64,000 nucleotides of DNA from Paenibacillus ferrarius (GTDB lineage Bacteria; Bacillota; Bacilli; Paenibacillales; NBRC-103111), in contig NZ_MBTG01000034.1 of the NCBI RefSeq assembly GCF_002027705.1, positions 1 through 64,000 of the forward strand. The letters are read 5' to 3'. Shown one piece after another: positions 54,157 through 63,800 of this stretch (position 1 is its first letter; the number at the start of each line of letters is the position of its first letter). The position numbers were made by a program, and so were the translations under genes. Under the pieces are notes generated by a model. It searched no databases, was not told where the DNA came from, and was given only the letters and a program-made list of their open reading frames with translations.

Positions 54157-57100
54157 ATGAGAATACGAAAATTAAGAAAAATGACAGCCATTACAACCTC
54201 GTTATCAATGCTGGTCACGTTGCTGTTTGCATCAGGAGTTCCTTCCATCTCGCAGGCATCTGCGGCTGAGACAGGGAACTCAGAAATGCCTGTTCTGAAA
54301 AAGGGCAATTGGGACGATTTGAAAATAAATTGGTCAACGCCGGCAAGTGGGACAGATTTTAACGGAGCCCCCGTTGGAAATGGTTACTTCGGCGCTAAAG
54401 TTTCAGGTGGCGTAGCGACCGAAATTCTTCAACTTAATGACAAAACGTTTAATTCCGGCGAACCGTTCAATCGATCTGATCCGAATCGCATAACAGCGCT
54501 GGATGCGACGAGAAGTTTGCTTGCTGGGGCGGATACAGCAACGACAGTAACGGATCGTGAGAATAAATTAAAGTCAGCTGAGACGGCAGCAATGGGGATG
54601 TGGGGATCAGAGAAATTGGCTGAATTTCTGCCGATTGGCAATATCGTCCTGGATGTCCCGAATACGACGGGATATACGGACTATAATCGAGAGCTTCATC
54701 TGGATAAGTCGATGGTTACAACCAAGTATAAAGTGGGGAACACGACGTATACGCGTGAAGTATTTGCCAGTAACCCCGATCGCGTTATGGTCGTACGCAT
54801 GACCAATGACAGCGGACAGCCGATGAGCATGACTGCTAAGATGGAGCTCCCGGCAGAAATGAACACACATGGAACGGTATCTTCATCGGGGAGCGAGATC
54901 CAGATGACAGGAACGGCTCCATACGATGACTACGCAAGTCAGTGGGAAAACGGGAGAGGCATGACATTTGATGCTCGTCTTCGAGCCAGAACGACGGGAG
55001 GGACCATAACAGCAGTTGATGGTAATTTGAACATTTCTAACGCTGCGGTTATCGAATTGCTCTATGCGGACGCGACTAGTTACAAAGATCCGTTTACCAA
55101 TCCGAATCCGAGCCAAGGCGGCAATAATCCTACTCCGATTGTAACGGGCCTCATGGACGCTGCATTTGCCAAAACTTATACTCAGCTCTTGGATGTACAC
55201 CAAGCTGATCATCGGAGTTTGTTTCGCAGGTTATGGACGGAAGCTAACGGTAATTCCAAACCGTTCACACTTACCTACCAGTACGCCCGTTACGTTTCCA
55301 TTGCTGGTTCTAGGGCCAATACATTCGACCGTCCTCTGAACCAGAATGGCATGTGGATGAACAAATGGTACACGAACTCATATGGGGCACATTGGTTTAA
55401 TGAAAACGTAGAAAAAACGTATACGTTAATTGAGGCGGGGAATCTGAGAGAGAATGGCGATCCACTCTGGAAGTATCTTGGAAATTTATCAATAAACGGG
55501 GCGAAAACGGCGCAATCCGATTTCGGCTTTGACGGGTGGATGGTGCCCCAAGCATCTGATTTGTGGGCGAAAACGGAACTTAGTGCAGGTGACAATGAAT
55601 GGGCAATCTGGCTTACGGGCGGCATGTGGCTCATGTTTAATATGTATGATCATTATCGGTTCACACAGGACAAATCGTATCTTCAGGGCACAGCATTCCC
55701 GCTCATGAAGGGTTCTGCAGAGTTTGCCTTGGATTTACTTGTTACAAACAAGGATGGCTATCTGGTTGCATCGCCTTCTAGCTCTCCCGAGACGAAGTAT
55801 GTATTGTCAGATGGCACTGCCATTGCAGTCAGTCAAGGTTCAACCATCGATATGACAGTCATTCGAGAGTTGTTTGAAAATGTGCTTGAAGCAGGGAATA
55901 TACTGGAAGCAAACTCTCCTGCGGAGGTTGATTTGCTGAATCGTATCCGAACTGCCTTGCCGAAATTGCTTCCTTATCAAATTGGAAGCAGCGGAGAAAT
56001 AAAGGAATGGAATAATGACTACTCGATCGTAGATCCGAGCCACCGCCATGCTTCCCATTTAATTGGCGTTGGATTTCTCGACCAGATCACGAAAAAGTAC
56101 ACGCCTGAACTATTTAATGCCGTTAAGGTTTCGCTGAACATGCGTGGATCGGGTGGATACCATCCAGATAGTGCGTTCATGTGGGCTCGTCTATATGATG
56201 GGGATCGAGCAATTTCCCTTGCAGACATTTATCCGACAAGTGAATTTGTGAACGAATGGCAAGTAAGAGGCGCTTATTATCCGGAATTGTTCGTGCAAAG
56301 TCAAGTGGACAACATCATCGATATATTACCGGCTTTGCCTTCAACGTGGACAACTGGAAATTTCTCGGGAATAGTGGCGCGAGGCGGATTTGAAGTTGGC
56401 GTAGATTGGACGAAATCCCGGGCGACGAGTATCCAGGTCAAATCGCTTGCCGGAACAAGAGCCAAGCTTTCTTACCCCAATATTGCTGGGGCAATTGTTA
56501 CCAATCAAGCAGGTCAGAACGTTACTTATACGACGGATAGCAGCAATCAGATCTCTTTTGACACGCAAGTGGGGGATGTGTACACCATAAGCTCGATTCC
56601 TTCGAAAGATGGGCAACTGTACAGTCTAAAAATGAAGATCAGCGGCCAAATGCTGGATATCGCAGGCGCATCGTCGGATGAACAAGCTTCCCTTATTCAG
56701 ATGCCATCATCTGGGGCAACGAACCAACAATGGCAGGTAGTGAGCCTCGGGAATGGCTACAACAAAATCGTCAACAGCAAGAGCAATAAAGCAATCGCCG
56801 TCCTTGGAGCCTCTACATCCGATGGCGCACTACTTGTGCAGCAAACGTACACCGCAGATGCTGATCTAAACGATGAATGGCAACTAGTTGATCAAGCAAA
56901 CGGTTATTACAAGCTGGTCAATCGCGGCAGCGGTAAAGCATTGACTGTTCCAAGCGCCAGTAGTGCCTCAGGTACACAATTGGTCCAATCGTCATTGACG
57001 AATGCAGATAATCAATTGGTGAAAGTCAATCCCGTGAGCGATCCATTCGATCAAAAAACGTTCAACCTCACCGTTCAGAACAGCCAGCTTCGCATGGATG

Positions 57101-60100
57101 TAGACGGCGGTTCCAGCGCAGACGGGACCAAGATCATTCAATGGTCAGCAGGCACAGGGCCGAATCAACAATGGTTGTTTATGAAGACGGATCCCGGATA
57201 TTACAAAATTGTCTCGAGAATCAGTTCGAAAGTGCTTGCTGTTCAGAATGCCTCAGTAGCAGATGGAGCGGGGATCGTCCAAGTTGGCTACACGAAAGAT
57301 GCAACTTATAATGACGAATGGTCCATATTAGATGCCGGTGACGGTTACTATCAATTTAACAATCGGCTCAGCGGTAAAGTCATTGAGATTCCAGGAAGCA
57401 GTACATCAGGCGGCGTACAATTCGTACAGCGCACAGCCGGTACGGGAAGCAATCAGAAGTTTCAGTTCTCATTCGACAGAACTGTGAATGATAATGTGAC
57501 AGGGGCAGGCGCTGACCAGTTTGTGTATGGCCCAGATTGGGGCTACGCAGCATCCGAGTCAGGCGCGTTCAGCGGTGACAACCACTATTCAAACACATCG
57601 GACGCTTATGCGCTCTTATACTTTACAGGCTCCAAAGTGCAGTTATACGGTGCTAAAAACAATAATCAGGGAATTGCTGCCATCTCGATCGACGATGGAC
57701 CTGAAACGCTGGTTGACACGTATGCTTCATCGAGGTCGGATCAGCAATTGCTCTTTGAAAGCAAAAATTTGGCGAACCAGGGGCATGTCCTGCGAATCCG
57801 TCTGACGGGACAGAAGAGTGCCAGCGCGAACAATACCTTTGTGTCGATAGACCGCGCGGACATCCAGTCGAGGATCGTTGCTGCTGGGTATGATCCGAAC
57901 GAGATTCCGCAAAACGAAATGACAGCGATTTCGACCAGCCAACACAGCGGAAATGAAGCAACCAAGGCGATCGACGGAAATCTGGCGACTTTCTGGCATA
58001 CGGAATGGGATTCGTCGGGGAATGTGCCGCAGTCGATTACCCTCGATCTTGGAGGTGCTTATGTCGTTTCGAAGCTGAAGTACTTACCGCGACAAGACGG
58101 TAACGCCAACGGCAACATCACGGCATATGAGATCTCGACAAGTGTGGACGGGGTAACCTTCAACACAGCGGCAAGCGGAACGTGGAACGATGACAGTACG
58201 GAGAAAAGCGCTGAATTTGCACCGGTTGCTAGCCGATATGTGAAGCTTAGCGCTACGGCAGGCCATGGAGGATACGCTTCTGCGGCAGAGTTCAATGTCA
58301 GCAAGGATGTGAGCGACCTTCAGTATCAGGAACTGGCTGCGCTCGTAGCGGATGCGCAAGTCAAGCATGACGGCGCAGTCGAAGGCAGCGGCAACGGTCA
58401 ATATCCGGCTGGCGCGAAACAAACGCTGCAAACAGCGATTGATGCGGCGCAGCAAGCAGCTAACAACGGCTCGGCTACGCAGCAGCAACTGCAGCAAGCG
58501 GCCGATGCTTTGAACGCGGCACTGGAGCAGTTTGAAGCTTCTGTTATCGGTCAAGCCACTGTTGCATCGATCAACATCACAAGCGCATCGTCCGCTATTA
58601 CTGTGAAGGGAGGAAGTCTTCTGCTAAGTGCGGAGGTGCTTCCGGCAAATGCAGTGAATAAGACAGTAACATGGGCTGTCTATGAAGTTGATGGTACGGC
58701 AACGGATAAAGCGATCATTAATCAATCCGGGGTGCTGAAGGCCGTGAAGGATGGAACTGTGAAAGTCGCTGCAGCGGCAACGGACGGTTCGGGGGTTCGC
58801 GGAGAAACATCCATTCAAATTTCTGGGCAAAATGTGAATCCTGATCCAGGCACTGATCCTGTAAATGTGGCGTCGATCAACATCATAAGCGCATCGTCCG
58901 CTATTACTGTAAAGGGCGGAAGCCTTCCATTAAGCGCAATGGTGCTTCCGGTTCATGCGACGAATCCGTCCGTGACATGGGCTGTCTATGAAGTGGATGG
59001 CGCAGTTACGGATAAAGCGATCATCAATCCGATCGGCTTGCTGAAGGCCGTGAAGGATGGAACAGTGAAGGTGGTTGCCACAGCAACAGATGGTTCAGCC
59101 GTCTTTGGAGTAAAGGCGATTTCAATAAGCGGGCAAAATGACAATTCCGGTACTGGTCCTGTTAATGTGACGTCTATCGCAGTCACAAGCGCATCGACAA
59201 GTATTAATGTGAAGGGAGGAAGTCTCCCGTTAGGGGTCATGGTGCTTCCGACGAATGCGACGAATCAAACGGTGACATGGGCTGTCTATGAAGCCGATGG
59301 CGCAACAGTGACGGATAAAGCGATCATCAATCTAACAGGCGTACTGAAGGCCGTGAAGGATGGAACCGTGAAGGTAGTTGCCACAGCAACGGATGGTTCA
59401 GCCGTCTTTGGAGTAAAGGCGATTTCAATAAGCGGGCAAAATGACAATTCAGGCCCTGGTCCTAGCTCTGGATCTGGTAGTTCCAGCAGTTCTGGCAATC
59501 CAACTGCACCGCCAGTGAAAGAAGATCCAACTAAGTACGTAATCAAGGATACGGAACTTAGGATCGAGCCTGTAAAAGAAAATCAAACAGGTGTAACGGC
59601 AATCATCAATCGTGAACGACTGGCCCAGAAATTAGCAGATCTTAAAGCTGCGGGCAGCTCTATCCTCAATTTCGATATGCCAGGCGAGTATGGAAGGAAT
59701 GCCGCAGAGCTGCCGCTTGATATTTTGTACAACAGTATGAAAGAAAATAAAGGAACGGTTCTGACTCTAAGAAGCCATTTGGGATCCTATAACCTGCCGT
59801 TGTCCATCCTGAACCGTGAGGATGTTGCGAGTGCGGTCAATACGGAAGGCGCAGTGCTGATCATTCGCATGGATAAAGCGAAATCGAAGCAGGAAAAGCA
59901 ATTTGAACAATCCATCGCTAAGGAAGGTATGAAACGCGTAAGCGATATGATCGATTACAAAGTGATTCTGAAAGCCAAGGACCAAGAAGTTGAAATTACA
60001 AACTTTGGCAATCACTTTATCAAACGCGTAATGAATGTAGACGGCACCATTCAAGATTCTTCGATTGCGACTGCGGTCGTTTACGATCCGGTTACAGGAG

Positions 60101-60759
60101 AAATGAAGTTTGTACCATCGGTGTTCACCGTGAAGAACGGCAAGACAGAAGCAACGATAACCCGTAATACGAACAGTCTCTATGCGATTGTGCAAAACAA
60201 GAAAACATTTGACGATATGATCGGTCACTGGGCACAGAAAGATGTTGAGAACCTGGCTTCCAAAATGGTGATCGACGGGACAACGGACCGTACGTATACG
60301 CCGGAAATGCAAGTCACTCGGGCTCAGTTTGCAGCACTTCTCGTAAGAGGACTTGGGTTACGGGCAGAGACGACGCCATCCGTATTTACAGATGTTGCTG
60401 CCACCCAGTGGTATGCCTCAGAAGTAGGTACAGCAGCGAAGTACGGCTTGGTTCAAGGTGTAGGTGAAGGTCGATTTAACCCGGATCAACTGATTACGAG
60501 AGAGCAAATGGTCGTCATGATGATGAAAGCTGTCCATCTCGTTCAGGGAGAAGCGAAAGCAGAAGCAGTGGCGAATAACCCATTCTCTGATCAAGACCAG
60601 TTATCGGACTATGCCCGCAGCGCGGTAGTAGAAGCCGCCAGCAAAGGTCTGGTTCATGGGAAAACAGAAACAACCTTCGCACCTCAAGATGCAGCCACTC
60701 GCGCAGAGGCTGCGGTGCTCATCAAACAAGCGATGCAATATTTGAAATTGATTAATTAA
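54157..60759 (+). CDS. SLH-anchored GH95 fucosidase-like multidomain enzyme
   Basis: The ATG at 54157 follows AAGGAGAG by six bases; a TTG just before it is in frame but less likely. The 2200 residues carry a signal peptide, a GH95 domain (about 45-808; NEN at 415-417, Glu617 in EIKEW, HRHASHL), two ricin-type lectin domains (816-955 and 967-1105), a beta-sandwich domain (1109-1238), CBM32 (1248-1381), FIVAR (1387-1463), three Big_2 repeats (1468-1763), the unassigned pre-SLH domain (1787-2013) and three SLH repeats. The GH95 part closely resembles the released enzyme at 2271, including the unusual RGSGGYHPDSAFMWARL loop, so the two form a soluble/anchored pair. Fucose or L-galactose at the ends of arabinogalactan side chains is the probable target (inference). 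Confidence 0.88.
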   Translation: MRIRKLRKMTAITTSLSMLVTLLFASGVPSISQASAAETGNSEMPVLKKGNWDDLKINWSTPASGTDFNGAPVGNGYFGAKVSGGVATEILQLNDKTFNSGEPFNRSDPNRITALDATRSLLAGADTATTVTDRENKLKSAETAAMGMWGSEKLAEFLPIGNIVLDVPNTTGYTDYNRELHLDKSMVTTKYKVGNTTYTREVFASNPDRVMVVRMTNDSGQPMSMTAKMELPAEMNTHGTVSSSGSEIQMTGTAPYDDYASQWENGRGMTFDARLRARTTGGTITAVDGNLNISNAAVIELLYADATSYKDPFTNPNPSQGGNNPTPIVTGLMDAAFAKTYTQLLDVHQADHRSLFRRLWTEANGNSKPFTLTYQYARYVSIAGSRANTFDRPLNQNGMWMNKWYTNSYGAHWFNENVEKTYTLIEAGNLRENGDPLWKYLGNLSINGAKTAQSDFGFDGWMVPQASDLWAKTELSAGDNEWAIWLTGGMWLMFNMYDHYRFTQDKSYLQGTAFPLMKGSAEFALDLLVTNKDGYLVASPSSSPETKYVLSDGTAIAVSQGSTIDMTVIRELFENVLEAGNILEANSPAEVDLLNRIRTALPKLLPYQIGSSGEIKEWNNDYSIVDPSHRHASHLIGVGFLDQITKKYTPELFNAVKVSLNMRGSGGYHPDSAFMWARLYDGDRAISLADIYPTSEFVNEWQVRGAYYPELFVQSQVDNIIDILPALPSTWTTGNFSGIVARGGFEVGVDWTKSRATSIQVKSLAGTRAKLSYPNIAGAIVTNQAGQNVTYTTDSSNQISFDTQVGDVYTISSIPSKDGQLYSLKMKISGQMLDIAGASSDEQASLIQMPSSGATNQQWQVVSLGNGYNKIVNSKSNKAIAVLGASTSDGALLVQQTYTADADLNDEWQLVDQANGYYKLVNRGSGKALTVPSASSASGTQLVQSSLTNADNQLVKVNPVSDPFDQKTFNLTVQNSQLRMDVDGGSSADGTKIIQWSAGTGPNQQWLFMKTDPGYYKIVSRISSKVLAVQNASVADGAGIVQVGYTKDATYNDEWSILDAGDGYYQFNNRLSGKVIEIPGSSTSGGVQFVQRTAGTGSNQKFQFSFDRTVNDNVTGAGADQFVYGPDWGYAASESGAFSGDNHYSNTSDAYALLYFTGSKVQLYGAKNNNQGIAAISIDDGPETLVDTYASSRSDQQLLFESKNLANQGHVLRIRLTGQKSASANNTFVSIDRADIQSRIVAAGYDPNEIPQNEMTAISTSQHSGNEATKAIDGNLATFWHTEWDSSGNVPQSITLDLGGAYVVSKLKYLPRQDGNANGNITAYEISTSVDGVTFNTAASGTWNDDSTEKSAEFAPVASRYVKLSATAGHGGYASAAEFNVSKDVSDLQYQELAALVADAQVKHDGAVEGSGNGQYPAGAKQTLQTAIDAAQQAANNGSATQQQLQQAADALNAALEQFEASVIGQATVASINITSASSAITVKGGSLLLSAEVLPANAVNKTVTWAVYEVDGTATDKAIINQSGVLKAVKDGTVKVAAAATDGSGVRGETSIQISGQNVNPDPGTDPVNVASINIISASSAITVKGGSLPLSAMVLPVHATNPSVTWAVYEVDGAVTDKAIINPIGLLKAVKDGTVKVVATATDGSAVFGVKAISISGQNDNSGTGPVNVTSIAVTSASTSINVKGGSLPLGVMVLPTNATNQTVTWAVYEADGATVTDKAIINLTGVLKAVKDGTVKVVATATDGSAVFGVKAISISGQNDNSGPGPSSGSGSSSSSGNPTAPPVKEDPTKYVIKDTELRIEPVKENQTGVTAIINRERLAQKLADLKAAGSSILNFDMPGEYGRNAAELPLDILYNSMKENKGTVLTLRSHLGSYNLPLSILNREDVASAVNTEGAVLIIRMDKAKSKQEKQFEQSIAKEGMKRVSDMIDYKVILKAKDQEVEITNFGNHFIKRVMNVDGTIQDSSIATAVVYDPVTGEMKFVPSVFTVKNGKTEATITRNTNSLYAIVQNKKTFDDMIGHWAQKDVENLASKMVIDGTTDRTYTPEMQVTRAQFAALLVRGLGLRAETTPSVFTDVAATQWYASEVGTAAKYGLVQGVGEGRFNPDQLITREQMVVMMMKAVHLVQGEAKAEAVANNPFSDQDQLSDYARSAVVEAASKGLVHGKTETTFAPQDAATRAEAAVLIKQAMQYLKLIN

Positions 60760-60777
60760 TACCAAATAGCTCAATAT

Positions 60778-60816
60778 CCTGATCTTGGTTCAATCATATA
60801 TTGAGCCGAGATCAGG
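60778..60816 (+). terminator. Terminator-like hairpin after GH95 gene
   Basis: A 16-bp stem (CCTGATCTTGGTTCAA / TTGAGCCGAGATCAGG, two wobbles) resembles the terminator at 48374, but the T-tract is poor (ACATTATT), so read-through into the next gene is possible. Confidence 0.6.
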
Positions 60817-60847
60817 ACATTATTATAGTGAAAGGATGGATATAGTT

Positions 60848-63800
60848 ATGAAACAAGTAAAAGGCTATGCCAAAAGAATGTTGACGGTTTTTGTTATGAT
60901 TGCGATGGTACTTACATGTACAGTACCTATTACGGCAAATGCGGCCACTACGTATCAGCCGACATGGGCTTCAGTAGATACACATACTGCATCCCCAGAG
61001 TGGTTTCAAGATGCTAAATTTGGTATATATTTTCACTGGGGAGCCTTTAGTGTACCCGCATTCAACAATGAATGGTACGGTCGAAATATGTATATTCCTG
61101 ATTACTACGTTAATACCTACCATACCAATACGTTTGGTACACCGACTGAATTTCCTTATGATAAATTTATTACTGGCGGATACGATAAATCAGGTGTATT
61201 CCGACAATTTGCACCTAAATTGAAATCTGCAGGCGGTAATTTTGATCCCAATGAATGGGCGCAACTTTTTGCGGATGCGGGTGCGAAATTTGCCGGTCCA
61301 GTTGCGGAGCATCATGACGGTTATTCGATGTGGAACAGTACAGTGAATGAATGGAATTCGGTACAAACTGGACCAAAGCTTGATCTGTTAGGTCTATTTG
61401 CAACAGCAATTCGCGCAAAAGACATGAAACTATTAGCATCCATGCATCATGCATATAACTTTAATGGATTTTATGAGTATGCCCCAACTCCGAGCACGAC
61501 TTCGCTACAAAAGCTTTATGGTAAATTGCCGAAAGAGCAATCAGACCAACTCTGGTATGATAAATTAAAAGAAGTTATCGATGGTTATCAACCGGATATT
61601 TTATGGCAAGATTTTGATGTGAATAAAGTAGCTGAAACACAGCGTTTAAATTTTTTATCATACTATTACAATAAAGCAATTGATTGGAACAAAGAAGTGG
61701 TGGCCACGTATAAAATACATGATCCTGCTTTTAACACAAATGGTGAAGTGGTTGATTATGAAAGAGGTGGACCTGCAGAGATTGTTACCCCATATTGGTT
61801 AACGGATGATGCGCTCAGCAGTTCAAGCTGGTCTTATACAAATGGCATAGAATATTATTCACGTCAAGCCATGCTTCATTCTTTAATAGACCGAGTTAGT
61901 AAAAATGGGAATATGCTCTTGAATGTTTCGCCAACGGCGGATGGTACAATCCCTCAAGCACAAAAAGATATTTTGCTGGGTATGGGTGACTATCTCAAGA
62001 AATTTGGTGAGTCGATTTATTCTACGCGCCCTTGGACAACATACGGAGAAGGGCCTACTAGTATGGGCGGCGGACAGTTTGTTACCCCAATAGAAGGAAA
62101 AAATACAGATATTCGTTTTACAAGAAACAAAGCTAATAATACCCTATATGCTACAGTATTGGGCTGGCCGGGCTCTCAATTAAATATTACATCACTTAGT
62201 TCGAGTATGAACTTAAGCAAATTAACAAGTGTTCAATTGCTGGGTGCAACAGCAGGCAGCTATATTGATCTTCCAACCCCTACACAAGATACTTCGGGCT
62301 TGAAGATTACGATGCCAACTCAACCGTATACTGCGGATGCTTATGTCGTTAAACTTACGTTTTCAGGAGAGATTCCTCAAGCACCTATTGATTTAACTAA
62401 AACTTATCAAATCGTCAGTAGAAATAGTAATAAACCTTTGACTGTAGAAGGCAATTCGACAGCAGATGGTGCAAGAATTGAACAGCGGACCTTTAGCGGA
62501 TTGACTAGCCAGAAATTTCAGGTTATCGCTACAGGCAACGGATACTTTAAGATTAAAAATGTGAACAGTGGCAAGATGATGGATATTAGCGGGGCTTCAA
62601 CGGCTGATGGTGCTCAAAATATACAATGGCCGGACAATGGAACGAAAGAGATGAACCAACAGTGGCAGTTGGTTGATGCCGGCGACGGATACTTTAAAAT
62701 CAAGAATCGCAACAGTGGTAAGTTTCTTGATCTCGATGGTGGATCAACTGCAGATGGTGCATTAGCGCTCCAATGGTACGACAATGGCAGTCTAAACCAG
62801 CAGTGGAAGTTCATTACGACAACTTCGACCGTAAGCTTTAACAGTAATGGAGGCAGCGGAGTCACCCCTGTCGTTGCAGATGAAGGTTCGAAGATTGCAG
62901 CTCCGGCAGCACCAACGAAAGCAGGCTACACATTTGTCGACTGGTATAAGGATGCGGCGCTGACCCAAGCATGGAATTTCGTTGTGGATACGGTTTCAGG
63001 TACGAACATGACGTTGTACGCCAAGTGGAACACTGCAATTACCGAAATCATACCGGTAGCTGTAGCAACGCCTATCGGAATCGAACCGGAGTTGCCGGCG
63101 GTCGTAACGGTTAAATACAGCGATGCGACGACGCAACAAAAATCGGTTCAATGGGAATCGATCGATCCTGCCAAGTATGAGCAAGCTGGCAGCTTTAGCG
63201 TAAACGGAACGGTAGCGGGAACTGAGTTACATGCAGTTGCTAACGTAACGGTATCGGAAAATGCGCACAAAACGGCGCTTGTCGCGTTGATCGCGAATGC
63301 CCAAGCTAAGCACGATGCCGCCGTGGAAGGATCGGCTGCCGGCAATTATGGCACAGGCTCGAAACAAGCGTTGCAGACAGCCATTAACGACGCGCAGTCG
63401 GTTGCAGACAATCACTCTGCTACCCAAGAGGAATTCGAACAAGCAACGACTGCTTTGAACGCTGCATTACAAGTGTTTGAGGCTTCCAAAGTTGAACATG
63501 CGACGGTTCAGGTTCTGTCGGTCGTTGTCACCAGCGCGTCGTCCATCATTAATACGAAGGGGGGAAGCCTTCAATTAAACGCAGCAGTGCTTCCGGTTCA
63601 TGCGACGAATCCGTCCGTGACATGGTCTGTTTATGAAGTGGGTGGCACGGCAACGGATAAATCAGTCATCGATCAAACCGGCTTGCTCAAGGCCGTGAAG
63701 GATGGAACTGTGAAAGTCGTTGCAATGGCAGCGGACGGTTCCGGTGTTCATGGGGAAAAGGTAATTACCCTAAGCGGTCAAACGGATATTATCGATCCAG

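Noticed and set aside
58560-59445. Repeated ~290-bp units that could suggest a CRISPR or satellite array
   Set aside because: They are in-frame coding repeats, namely three Big_2 immunoglobulin-like domains, with diverged copies and no spacer structure.
59767-60312. Minus-strand open frame of 181 codons in the SLH region
   Set aside because: Similar shadow frames appear at the matching place in the paralogous anchors, as expected from the conserved plus-strand coding sequence.
61011-61223. Short plus-strand frame inside the last gene
   Set aside because: It is out of frame with the GH29 gene that starts at 60848 and stays open to the window end; the GH29 motifs support the latter.
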